DNA from: Phyllosticta citriasiana
Taxonomy: Eukaryota; Ascomycota; Dothideomycetes; Botryosphaeriales; Phyllostictaceae
Assembly: GCA_038021145.1 (NCBI GenBank)
Contig: JBBPHT010000005.1
Location: 2,232,001-2,296,000 of the forward strand
Direction of reading: 5' to 3'
Length of the DNA stretch: 64,000 bases
Below are positions 1 to 10,397 of this stretch, piece after piece. The position numbers and the translations under genes were made by a program. Within the stretch, counting starts at the first letter, position 1. Every line of letters begins with the position of its first letter. Below the pieces are notes generated by a model. That model saw only the letters and a program-made list of their open reading frames with translations, ran no database searches and was not told the DNA's origin.

Positions 1-784
1 CAAAAAACAGTCACCTTCCGCCGCGAGCCCCATCCATTTTTCCAAGGGAGATGTTTCCCAACAGCTCGCCGATTATCAAGGTCGTCGCTCGTCAATTTCG
101 GAGGAAGTCAAGGCTCTTCCCAAGGACCAGAAGAGGAAGAGGAAGAAAAAGGACAAGACACGAGTCGCGTCTGCGCCTGCGTTGAATCCCTCTCGGTCGA
201 CTGCAACGACAGCTCTGACATCGAAATCTCCCGAGGTCGACGTCCCAGCAAGCCGGAGCATCGCACTTTCAAGCGGGAATCCCTCCATACCAAACCACCC
301 ATCTTCCTCTGTCCTTCTTTCCAGCTCATTCGCAGATGCGAACAACACAGGTATTTTCTATCCCACAAAATCAAGGCCACCGCCAAGCCCGCTCCGTCCC
401 TCCGAAGAAGACTTGGAGGCAGTCGACGTCCCTCTTCCCGTTGGTGGTTTCAGCAGCGGAAGTCCGTCCCCAACTTATGACAGTACCATGGGATATTCGA
501 GCCTAGGCGAGTCGTATATGGCACTCAATTTTGCCCGGAGAATGGCTGAAAAAGAAGAGAAGATGAAAAGGGAAGAGACAGAAAGTAGGAGACAACTTCA
601 GCAGCAACAGATTCTTCGCGAAGAGAGCGAAGAAGAGGCTGATAACGATCACCTGAATGGGATAAAGGGAGACCCGATTGCGAAGAGGATTCAGGAGAAG
701 CGGAAACAAGTGACGGATTCCGGGGCCGACAAGAGCCTGGCGGAACAAGAAGACGACGGATTCATCGGCGAACTGGAATTATAG
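1..784 (+). CDS. C-terminal part of an unknown low-complexity protein (5' truncated)
   Basis: An open frame enters from the left edge (first full codon at base 2) and runs 260 codons to a TAG at 782-784. I do not recognise a family. It opens with a Ser/Lys-rich segment holding a strongly basic patch (DQKRKRKKKDKTR), a possible nuclear localisation signal. A Ser/Pro-rich disordered stretch follows, then a charged helical region around residues 175-215 (RRMAEKEEKMKREETESRRQ) that should form a short coiled coil. The protein ends in an acidic tail. No catalytic or binding motif is visible. The true start and any N-terminal domain lie upstream, so the function cannot be judged here. An ATG or TTG inside this frame is not needed as a start because the frame is open to the edge. 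Confidence 0.7.
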   Translation, partial: KKQSPSAASPIHFSKGDVSQQLADYQGRRSSISEEVKALPKDQKRKRKKKDKTRVASAPALNPSRSTATTALTSKSPEVDVPASRSIALSSGNPSIPNHPSSSVLLSSSFADANNTGIFYPTKSRPPPSPLRPSEEDLEAVDVPLPVGGFSSGSPSPTYDSTMGYSSLGESYMALNFARRMAEKEEKMKREETESRRQLQQQQILREESEEEADNDHLNGIKGDPIAKRIQEKRKQVTDSGADKSLAEQEDDGFIGELEL

Positions 785-2286
785 GTGCAAAGGAGCTCCA
801 GGGACTAAAAGTGTTTGCTTGATTACACCTGAGTTGCAGCCTGTCTGCACATATGCAGCTTGCCGCGCTCGAGCGGCCGTCGCCCCTCACTGGTCGGGAC
901 GCGGTTCGACATGTCTCGGAGCAAGGGACGGGTTGGGCAATTGCGTTGCCTCATCACCGCGCAACCCGCCGACCCATGTGTCTGTAATCAAAGACACGCT
1001 TTGCTCTACACGGGCAGTGCCTCATCAGGTGAGGAAGAGGCTGAATTGCTTTTTGCTCTTCTCCCTCCCTTTTTTAGCCTTGATCCTCCGGCCTTCCCAT
1101 GTCGGCGGAAGTCGCTCGTTCGGATTGTGGGCGACGATTGGCTCCTGGCTCACTCAAAGTAAATATTTGCGGATAGGACTGGCGTTTTTGATCTTTCAAT
1201 CCTCATCCTTCTTTCACCTTCTTACTCGGAGTTTGGCTGGTAGTTGGCGTAGGAGCGCAACGGAAGCTTCGAAAGCTTGGCTCGGGTTGTTAAGCCTGCT
1301 TAGTTAGTGTAGGTAGTTCCGGCGCAACAGCAGCAGCAGCAGCAGTAGTAGTAGTAAGTAGTAGTGGCGGTTGTAGTAGTTGTAGCGCTTCGATTTGCTA
1401 GCGACGACGACGACGACGACGACGGGGCCTGACGACGACGATGACGATGATGGCCAGCGCAATTTCTTCTCATCCATCCATTCATCCACCCACCCACCCA
1501 CCCAACCCCTTTCCTTCCTTCCTTACTCACTTGTCAATACAGAAAAGCGTATATACTCATCTATATACCCTGACAGATAATCATTCATCAAACATCTACT
1601 TCCACTTTTCGCATATCAACAGTGTATCCGTTGCTGATGACTCCCTCCCGCCTTGATGCAAGCGGCACGTCAAGCACAGCACAGCCCCTCAATCGCTTGA
1701 TCCAGGCCATCTTTGGCTGTTGAATGTCATGGATGGCCCTGTTGAGTGGCCGCTCGTTTTGGCGCAGCCTTCACGTCTTCGTCGCCGACGGTGTGTGGAT
1801 GCTTGACGACTTGCTTGGTCTGCCATATGACTTGATGAAAACTCCCCCCCCCCCTACGGGCAGGCGTGCTCCGGAGTTCACTTCTCGTCTTCTTAGATCG
1901 ACAGGAAAGGAGAGACAGGGATGCGAGGAGTGAGGTCAATGAGTTTCATCTAGATGTAAATTGAATGATTTCTTTTCGAGGGTTATGCGAGTGGCGTCAG
2001 CAATGGGGCCTTGCATGTAAATTTGGGTCAATCACGTCGGCATTTCGAGTCGAAGCGATGCCGGGGAACTTGTGCAGGGCGGGGGGAAATATTCGGAGAA
2101 GCATTTCTGAAGTCGCCAGTGCGGGTATCTTTGTTCTGATCAACGTATACTTCTCCCAAATACTATTGAGAGTCGCTCAAGTCGCTTGCCTTCCTTCATG
2201 CAACTGAATACCACCATGTTGTCCCCTCGTTTGCTCCTTGGCCAGAGATAAACAAATTACCCATTCTTTTTCCTGTCATGATAAGC
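785..2286. other. Intergenic region with trinucleotide and tetranucleotide microsatellites
   Basis: No convincing gene lies here. It is the shared 3' side of the truncated plus-strand gene and of the minus-strand PRCC gene. Simple repeats are packed between 1324 and 1515: a CAG then AGT run (1328-1385), a GAC run (1403-1450) and an ATCC/CACC run (1470-1505). A C10 tract lies near 1845. The open frames that cross these repeats are translated microsatellite. Confidence 0.6.
1324..1515. repeat. Compound microsatellite: CAG, AGT, GAC and CCAT/CACC arrays
   Basis: Adjacent short arrays of CAG, AGT, GAC and CATC/CACC units are seen directly in the sequence. They lie outside any supported gene and produce spurious Ser-, Asp- and Thr-rich reading frames on both strands. 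Confidence 0.85.
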
Positions 2287-3561
2287 TTACCAACCGTACT
2301 TGCTTCCAGCCTCCTTCTTGTTCCTCCTGCCCGCCGCAAAATGTTCCTCGAGGGCGTCTTTCTGGTTGCTCGCCGCCGACACGAGCTGTTTCAGACTGTG
2401 CTTGCCTGGTGCAATCGCCCGGACAGGGTTGTGCTGCACCGTTTCGCCGGCGGCGCGAAGCTCCTCGTTGGCCTTGTACTCTGCGTCCGTGCTGAAGTTA
2501 ACGACGTTGATGGCCGACATGTCGTCGCGGTTTTTGCCGCCCTGTCTCCCGAAGAGCTGGCGCCGCTCTGCGGCAGTGAGGTTGAGGTCTGCCGCGATTG
2601 ATGTCAAAGAGTTGGCACTGGGGGCGGCCTGGGAAGTTGTGGGCTGTGGAGCGCTGTAGGACTGATACTGTTGGTAGTCGTCTACGGGTTCGTCGTCTCC
2701 GTTGCCTTCCTCTACGGTTGTACCAATCCGACTGCTCGAGTGTAGCATGGGTTGGTAGTCTCCGCCGGAGGCACTCGGCGCAGGTACTGTCTCTTCCTGA
2801 GATATTGAAAATAAAGAGACCTTTGGCTTGGGTTTCGGTGGCGCCGGCGTGGCCTTGGTGTCTGTGGCAGCTGGTTGTAAAGCTTCGACTGCTGGTGATG
2901 CCGGCTTAGGAGGTTTGGGAACCGATGTGGCCTTCTTCTTTTTCTTCTGATTGTTCGCGACAGAAAGAGGCTTGAACATCATTGGTTTGCCAACAAGCTT
3001 TACTTCTTCCTCGGGCTTTTCTGCTTCTGCTTGTTCGGCAGCAGTCTCCGAGGGCTGCTCCTCATTCGTGCCGTTTGCTCCATGATCATCTGCGGGACCC
3101 TCTTCTTCCTGAGTCTGCCTGCTGAATGCTGCTGCACCACTGGTTTTCAGACTGACGCCTTTCCCAAGTCCTTTCTTTGTCGCTGCCTCTCCTGTCCGCT
3201 TGGGTGCCGGAAGAAATGAATTGAATCCGCTGAAGGCTCCGCCACCAGTCCGTGCCTTCTTCGCAGGAGGCTCATCTTCTTTTGTCGTTTCGGGTTCGTC
3301 GGTCGATGGAAGGTTTACGCGGATTTTGTTTGGCTTGGACCGGTCGACGACTTTTTGGAAGGCAGGTTTCGAGTTGACGGCGGGCTTGGGCGGTGGCTGA
3401 GCGGTCGATGGCGCTTCAACATCAGAACCTTCAGAGTCTGAGTATTGCACGAGGTTCATTGTGACGGGGACGGGAAGTGGTTTCGGAGGCGATGAAGGTG
3501 TGGCAGGAGTGAGCGGCGGCAGAGGTATGAACGACATAGTCGCATCGACGATCTGCGGCAT
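2287..3561 (-). CDS. PRCC-family protein (mitotic checkpoint regulator / spliceosome-associated)
   Basis: Single exon, 424 codons. The middle is disordered and rich in Pro, Ala and Lys. The conserved C-terminus carries the PRCC signature: a core from about residue 330 (LTAAERRQLFGR) followed by the ending KHSLKQLVSAASNQ...AAGRRNKKEAGSKYGW, which matches the K-H-x-L-x-Q-L...R-x-N-(R/K)-K...K-Y-G end of human PRCC. PRCC proteins are nuclear, bind MAD2B in animals and associate with the spliceosome; the role in fungi is poorly defined. The second in-frame ATG at 3459 gives a protein starting MNLVQYSDSEGSD, which looks like the family's usual N-terminus, so the first 34 codons may be leader. It faces SIN1 across about 210 bp, suggesting a shared divergent promoter. 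Confidence 0.85.
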   Translation of the reverse strand: MPQIVDATMSFIPLPPLTPATPSSPPKPLPVPVTMNLVQYSDSEGSDVEAPSTAQPPPKPAVNSKPAFQKVVDRSKPNKIRVNLPSTDEPETTKEDEPPAKKARTGGGAFSGFNSFLPAPKRTGEAATKKGLGKGVSLKTSGAAAFSRQTQEEEGPADDHGANGTNEEQPSETAAEQAEAEKPEEEVKLVGKPMMFKPLSVANNQKKKKKATSVPKPPKPASPAVEALQPAATDTKATPAPPKPKPKVSLFSISQEETVPAPSASGGDYQPMLHSSSRIGTTVEEGNGDDEPVDDYQQYQSYSAPQPTTSQAAPSANSLTSIAADLNLTAAERRQLFGRQGGKNRDDMSAINVVNFSTDAEYKANEELRAAGETVQHNPVRAIAPGKHSLKQLVSAASNQKDALEEHFAAGRRNKKEAGSKYGW

Positions 3562-3772
3562 GGTTGTTCCCCCACAGCACCGCAGCGTCGCGCGCTAAGG
3601 CTGACGTCTCCGCGCCGCCGCAACCCGCCGGCGTGTACCCAACACCCCTCCGTCTCTGCACAATTCTCGAACACTACCAATCCTCCACTCTTGCCTCCTT
3701 GTCGAGCGCTTCGTCTCTGTGAACCTGCTCCATGATGTCGTGCTGCTCCGCCTCATAATCTCACTATCATCT
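3562..3772. promoter_or_regulatory. Divergent promoter region between the PRCC-family gene and SIN1
   Basis: A 211-bp gap separates the start codons of two genes read in opposite directions. If the PRCC gene begins at 3459 the gap is 313 bp. No clear TATA box is seen. The role is inferred from layout alone. Confidence 0.5.
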
Positions 3773-6391
3773 ATGTCGCTGCTTCAGAACGAGGAGTAAG
3801 TTATCTCACACAATCCGCATACACACGCAAAAGGGCACTTCGATTTAGGGGGAACTGCCTCTACACGACTTGGAGATTGGCTGTGACTGACTCTGTCCCA
3901 CAGCTTTGTCCTCTACCAGCTGCGCACCGCTTACCTCTCACACATCAAAGATGGCGTTGGTGAGCGACTTATCGGCGTAAACACTTCGGTCCTGAACAAC
4001 CCGGCCTTTCGAGCTGCTGGCTGGCTACCAAATACCTCCGACATCAAGCGCACATACTCTCCCCCAATTCCTACCGCTATCGCATCCGATTACTTCCAAG
4101 CGCCTCGATCAGCAGGACTTACCGGACCGGCATTTGGAGATGACGATGAAGAAGGGGGCATGGTAACAGGGGGAGGCGGGAGCAATGAGACTGTAGGGCC
4201 CGGCATGCATGCCAGGAGGAAGAGAAGGAAGGAACAGCTAGAAGAAGAAGACAGCAGCGATCTCAGCGATGACAGCGACGATGAGGGTGATGGACAACGA
4301 GCAGCGCAGCAGATCAAGTTTACCAAGATGCCGGTACGGACGAGGGCAGGATCCTCGCCGTTGCAAAAGACAAGCATGGCAGAAGGACCAGACATGATAA
4401 TGGTGACTTCGCCATCGAAGCCATCCGACTCTGCCGCTCCACCGAGAAGGGGTTCGCTGAGCGCTCTCGAGTCTGTCAAAGAGAGATCTCGAAGGGATAC
4501 CGTCACAAGCAGTGAGATGTCGTCCGAAAATGAGCTTGACCCTTCCGTCTTCAAGAGGAAACAAATCAACGCTCGCAGGGCGACTCAAGCCACCAATCTG
4601 TTGGCTGAAAAGATTCAGGAAGATGACGGGGAAGACATCGACGGCGCAGAGTCTGATGACAGTGACCTGGATTCGGATTTTGCAGCAGGAACAGCCGACT
4701 CTAACTCGCTTCTGGGTGTCGAGGCCGATCCATTAGGCTCGACACCTCTGCCAAAACCAACAAACATTCCTCCAGCCATCACTCCCCACAATTCGTCGCC
4801 AAACAAGCGAACCAAACAGGCGCAACAATCAGCTTTGCCAACCTTACCACCTGGGAGACCAATCAGCATGGTGCAGCCTGTCAGCGCTCTTACTCAAGCG
4901 CTCAAAGCCAAGTCGAGCAAGCCCGCAGATCCTCTCCAGAGATTTGGCACCTTGTCTGGCGAAGGAGAACCGAATCCACTGTACATCAAAATTTACGCAC
5001 CGTGGTCTAGCAGGCCCCACAAGCCTTACGAGATCCTGCTTCGTAAGACCGTTGACGAAGGCACGAAAGTGATAGTCGCCGAGGCGATCGGTTTTGCGCT
5101 TTTCAAATACCAGGATGACGGCCTAGAGCCCCCGATCCCTTCGGAGAAGAAAAATGTCAACTGCTGGGTGTTGCGAATGATTGAGGACGAGGAGGTTGAC
5201 TACGAATTTCCTGCTTTCGCTCGGACTCGCCCAATCCAGGATTTTACGTCAACCAACAACAGGCCTCAGCGGGGACGGTCTCGTGACAAACCATGGGATG
5301 AATTTGCTCTCGTCCAGGCCTCGCCTGAAGAGTTTGCGGACAATGAAAGGACGACGCCAGAGTATAGTAAAGAGGCCGCGGAGGCTCAGGCTGGCGGTTC
5401 CAACGACCTGCAAAAAATGCCGTCTCCAACTCCGACATCAAACTCTGGCCCTCTTCCTTCCTCAAACCCAACATCAACAACACTCCTTGGACCTCAGCAG
5501 AATCCCATCACAGGTCCATCATTTGCTCCAAGCGGTCCCAGAAAAGATAGCAACAATCTTCTCGATGCTCCAGCAATACCCGTGTCCCACGCCACTCCTC
5601 GAACAGGGGCTCCGCGGACACTGACAATCCACTACATTTCCGATGATTTTACCTCAAGAACCTCGCGTCTTGAATTCACAACAGATACATATATCGCCGA
5701 AGTTTTTGACAGGGTTTGCCGAGATCTCAATGTCGACAAAGCTCTATACGTCCTCAAAGTATCTGGTACGGCCACAGTTGCGCCGTCGGATCGCACTGTC
5801 GAGGCTCTGGGCAACCGCACCGAGCTCGACCTCGCGCGGCGCCGATTCGTTGGCGACGGTGCATTTGGACTTTCAGGGTCTCCTGGTAGCTCAAGTCCGA
5901 ATGCTCCACTGCTCATAAGCACTGGCGGGACGCCCAAGAAGGGCAAGAAGGCTACCGCTGCAGCTGCGTCGTCGACGGGACTTTTGCATCCCCTTGCTCA
6001 GAAGCAAGATGCTTTGCTCTCGCTGACTACGTCAAACAACCCGTACAAGCGTTATGTGGTGACGCGAAAGCAACCGATGTCATTTACGTCTTCGTCGACA
6101 CGCGTGCTCGCCATGGATGGTGAGTACATGCACATCATGCCAGCAGATACAACGATTGCGAACGTGGCAACGAACAAGGCGGCCGGTACTGGCAAGACGA
6201 CAACGGTGCATTTCAGCAGCGTGGTTGGGAGTAAAGTCAGTAGCAAACACCCAAAGAGCTTCCGAGTGGTGGTTTATCGCGAGCGCGAAAGCAAGCGGTA
6301 CGACTTTGAATGTCAGAGTCGTGAGGAAGCAACCGAGATCGTGGCAGAAATACGCAAGGGGATGGAGAGATTTCAAGAAGGCTACATGTAA
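3773..6391 (+). CDS. SIN1: SIN1/AVO1-type subunit of TOR complex 2
   Basis: Two exons, 3773-3795 and 3904-6391, joined by a 108-nt intron (GTAAGT...CACAG), encode 836 aa. The tiny first exon supplies MSLLQNED, and the join gives the SIN1-like start MSLLQNEDFVLYQLRTAYL. After a long acidic/Ser-rich region comes the CRIM domain at about 360-460 (NPLYIKIYAPWS...KYQDDGLEPP). A Ras-binding-like domain follows at about 577-656 (TLTIHYISDDFTSR), then a C-terminal PH domain at about 719-832 (YKRYVVTRKQPMSF...FECQSREEATEIV). SIN1 is a core TORC2 subunit: CRIM recruits AGC-kinase substrates and the PH domain binds membrane phosphoinositides. All three domains are present and in the family order, so the gene looks intact. 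The only ambiguity is the 23-nt first exon, which is well supported by frame and family sequence. Confidence 0.93.
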
Positions 6392-8721
6392 AGCTCTGAT
6401 TCGACTGTTGGACACGGCGTTGGTCGTTTACGCCGTCTGCAAACTGTTCACGATTGGCGCTGTCTGTGTCTTTGGGTTCTTGGGAGGAACCGGTTTGTTG
6501 GAGTTATGGACAAGGATTTTTTGCGACTGGCAGATACCCAACTGGAGTGCATCAGATGGGATGATTGTTCAAGTTGCCCTTTTTGTAACGACATGCATCA
6601 AGGATTCTCGCAGGCAAATGGCACCTGCAGCATCGTATTGGTTGCAGTCTAACCTGTCATCCTGACCAGTTCCGCAACCGCCGCTTCACGACTCTCTGGA
6701 TTCCCACGGCTCACAACTTACGACTTGTCTCTGATTACGCGTTCCGTGATAGTATCCTGATTTCCTCGCCATCTGAATGGCGTTTCTCGCGTCTGAAGCC
6801 ACCGACACGTCGATTCTGATCGAGGACGGCGCGAGACACTTGCATGACAGCGTGGCGGCGCTACTCTACCGGCTTCTCGCGTGGCTTCTAGATACTGGCT
6901 TGGGGTGTTCGGACCACAAAACTTCAAAATGGCCAGTGTCAGTATATCAGGGTCGCCGCCTCATTTCTGACATTTAGAATTCGGCCGAACGGCCTCGGTA
7001 ACGATAATGACTGCCGACTATTGCAACCCTCGAGGTCACTCTTGTTGTCTACGCACAGATGCCATGGGACCATGCCGGACAAGCAGTACGATACTTCACG
7101 GCTTGAATGCAATGACAATGGCGGCCGTGCCTCCCGACGAATACGCTCGTCCTGTCAGAGCTTGGTATGCCGCCACCATGATCGCATTCCGTGCTTCGTC
7201 CAAGTGCCATCCGCACCCGCAGCTTCTGGCTAGCCACATGGCGGCGAGGCGGCGACAAGGCGTCCGCCGACCAGGGCGGCTGTGAAGGGCCGAGACGCAG
7301 CAGCAGACGATGGACAACGCAGGGCAAATGGTCACACAGCCTCTCGATCAAGTGGGCTGCTTTGACTACCGGTCGGCGGACACGTGCGGAGTCAACGAGT
7401 GGAAACAGTGGGTTGTCTTGCACATGAAGGGCTGAGTGCAGCCCCCCAGAGTCTATTCTGCTGGTCTGTTGCACGGTCGGAACAAGCGATTGGTGCTCGA
7501 TATACGTGCGGAAGTACGGGCTACTGCAGGTGCAGCTACAGGCAAGGTGCAACTAAGCATTGGAGCTAAAGCGAGAATGGCAATACGGGCGCCCGGTCGG
7601 GTGATCATGGATTCTACATTTGTCCAATCGTGGTCGGTCAGAGCCGGGGTCAAGGACCGGAATACGACGAAGCAGGAAAAAGATTTTCGGAAGCAGCTCG
7701 CCGAACCTTCAGACTTGAGAATGTGGGATGCCTCAATATTTCTTGCATCTTCCTTTCATCATTGGCCATGTGCAGGGGTGGCTTTTGTTATTTTCGGGTG
7801 CGGCTTTCTGCGGAGAACTGTGCGTTTGCCTGTACATGAGCTGAAAGAAACCTTCCAGACTGTGATACCGAAGGCAGCAAGGTCACTGCTGTGTCGCTTT
7901 GAAATTTTCAATTGCCTCGGTCTCCGTTCACCACTGCGATGGCATTCTGATGGACAAGAATAGACGGAAGTTTTGAAGTCAGGCGCTGCAGCCGCAAGCG
8001 AATTCCCCGCCTTTTCGCTTCCACCCTCCTTTCCACAACAGAAATTGAGGGGCGTCAGGGTCATCGGGTCGGCTTTTCTAGTGCTATGGTGAGGGACCAA
8101 GGCGTGCTGCCAAAAGTCATGGCACTCACAATACGAAAAACGGATGAGTAGAGAGTTTCGTATCTTGAAAGGAGGATCGATGATATTCAAGCCACTGATT
8201 ACAGAAAGTGTATAGAAGGCGTTCAGAGTTCCGGAAGCAAGAGCGGCAAGGATTTTTGACACTTCCCAAGAGGATGAGTGTAGGGAACAGTGGAATGGAT
8301 GTCTATGTGCCACGGCTTTTGACAGCCCAGCCCAGTCCACCCACCCACTCACTCACTCACTCACTGATCCTACGTCGTACTGCTCACGGACGCCACCTCA
8401 GTCACCATCGCAATCCACCGTTGCTATAGCGCGGCCACTGAGCCAAGTCTGCTTGTCCTCGACCCATGTCAATCGTATCCACACTCCACTAGCGGCACAT
8501 TCTGACCCAGGCGGCCGCTGCCGTTACCTTGCTGCCGGGACGTCATTGCCCGTTTGGTTGCTCCTATTTTTCAAACGCTAAACATTTAAAAGACTACTCG
8601 ACTCCCTCCAAAGTCAAGCATCCATCTTCAGTAACCATTAATCAAAAATCAACTCCAAGTCTACAATCCGCCTGACTCTCTCGTCCTCTTTTTCCGACAG
8701 ACACATTTGCAACCACACACG
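6392..8721. other. 2.3-kb intergenic region without a recognised gene
   Basis: I see no supportable gene. Reading frames of up to about 197 codons occur on both strands but show no family signature, no signal peptide and no splice pattern that improves them. A CACT tetranucleotide run lies at about 8336-8365. The last 140 bp act as promoter for the secreted protein, with a TTTAAA element at 8584-8592. Confidence 0.5.
8584..8592 (+). promoter_or_regulatory. TATA-like element of the secreted protein gene
   Basis: The sequence ATTTAAAAG lies 130 bp before the start codon at 8722, in an otherwise mixed-composition leader. This position is compatible with a fungal TATA box. It is suggestive only. 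Confidence 0.4.
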
Positions 8722-9225
8722 ATGCACACCTTCACGATCGCCACTGCTCTCGTCTCCTTCCTCTCTCTCTCCGCTGCTGCTCCCACACTTGAGAAGCGTG
8801 AGGATAAACCGGTCCTAGCGGGTGAAGTAAGTTGATGTCCGACTTCAAAGGCCAAGACCAAGGCACTAACCCACTGCCCGTAGGTAACAATTTGCACCGG
8901 CGCCAACGGTTCCGGAGACTGCAGCACCAAGGAGTACTCATTCAATGAATGCAACATCCTCCCCGCACCATACTACAAGAACGTCCTCACTTTTGCCCCT
9001 GGCCATCAAATTCTGTGCCGTGTCACCAAGTACGAACTTCCCAAATTGCTTGTGCCCATTTTCCACGTGCTAACGGTCTTTATTATCAGCACGCAAGATT
9101 CTTGCACCACCCACGGCGACCTCTTCATCGAGTACCCCGGCTCCGCCCATTTCGACAAATACAACGGCAAGGACTACAGCAAAATGACGTCGTTCCTTTG
9201 TCAAAAGTGCACGGGCTGCCCTTAG
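8722..9225 (+). CDS. Small secreted cysteine-rich protein (candidate effector)
   Basis: Three exons (8722-8826, 8884-9029, 9090-9225) with introns of 57 nt (GTAAGT...TAG) and 60 nt (GTACGA...CAG) encode 128 aa. Residues 1-20 form a typical signal peptide (MHTFTIATALVSFLSLSAAA). A Kex2-type site LEKR follows at about 22-26, so a short propeptide is probably removed. The mature part has eight cysteines (ICTG, GDCS, NECN, ILCR, DSCT, FLCQ, KCTG, GCP), enough for four disulfides, and ends in a compact C-x-x-C-x-x-C cluster (CQKCTGC). It resembles small secreted fungal proteins with a VTICT start, possibly of beta/gamma-crystallin-like fold, but I cannot name a family. Such proteins act outside the cell, as effectors, antimicrobials or wall components. 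Spliced frame and cysteine spacing make the gene itself convincing; its function is inference. Confidence 0.82.
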
Positions 9226-10397
9226 ACACCTCTTTCTTCGACCTCGCATCGTCTCTTTCTGTTCGCATGACGAAAAAAGTCGCCTTCTGCATGCATCGGC
9301 GTTGATGGCTCCACTCTCTGATATTTTGGGGCTGGCTGGCCTCGCGGTAATTGAGGAGGAAATTTGGTTATGATCACGATACCACGACACTGTTTTCACG
9401 ACGCTCTCTCAATGTCGGAAACCACGGGCAGGATCGGCCCAGCTACGACGGTCTCTACGGGCATTGCTTAACGTCTTTTGTGCTGCAAATGTCTATGAAC
9501 GGACAAGGGCAAGTTGGCGGTGAGTCAGCATTAATTGTCCGTCAATAGTTACGAGTGCTGTGTGCGCATTTCGCGGGGGATTCCAATGATTTGGATACTC
9601 CTTCAAAAGTATGTACCATCACAATTACAGCTTTCAAAGCCATGAGTTCAATTGTTTCGTTCGTTCTCTGCCAGGAAAGATATCCAAGAAGGCTTCCGAA
9701 AGAGAGCACGGTTGTCAGTATAGCCTGCAATGGAGAAAGATGCAGCCAGGAAAGATCGAGATGCACAGTAGAAATAAGGATAAGAAAGATGAAAATCAAA
9801 AGAGCTGCCCGCCCCTCCATGCCACATCCTTATTCGGCTAGTCTAGCCGTGCTTCCATGTTTATCCTGGTCGCACATCCGAAATTGTTGAGATAAGCTGC
9901 CGACTTCCCCCTCCCTGTCAACCATCTCCACACCACCACCATCCTTGGACCCCTCGCCCGGAAGGCCTTGGCCAGCAAAAGCCTCTGATGAAGAAATCGA
10001 ACACCCACGGTGGAGACGACAAGCTGGCTTCACGGCAGCAATGACCCTTTCGAGTAGGTGCCCAAATGTCTATTGGGTCATGAAGGCTGTCAGCATCCGC
10101 TCGCCCTCCACATTGTACACATTTCGCCCCCAATGGCGCATGTCAGCAGCCCGCCGCACTGCCCAGCGCGGCTTCGCCCGACGCTATGTTTGTACTTTGC
10201 AGCCAGCTTCTTCTAGATATACCTCCACCTTTGGCGTTCCAGCAAAAGCCTCTTTGCTCTCTCCGTTTGCGCAAACGTAAAAGCGTCCGGCTGCTCCTCG
10301 CGCAGTCTCAAATTCAGGCCATCCCCTCAGTGCGGATACTGTTGCGACACTGCGCGACAGCTCAATTGCCGGGCACATTCACTTTTGTCTAGCTGCC
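9226..10397. other. Intergenic region between the secreted protein and the caspase-like gene
   Basis: No gene is supported. Frames up to 111 codons lack family features. The final few hundred bases are presumably the promoter and leader of the caspase-like gene; no clear TATA box was found. Confidence 0.5.
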
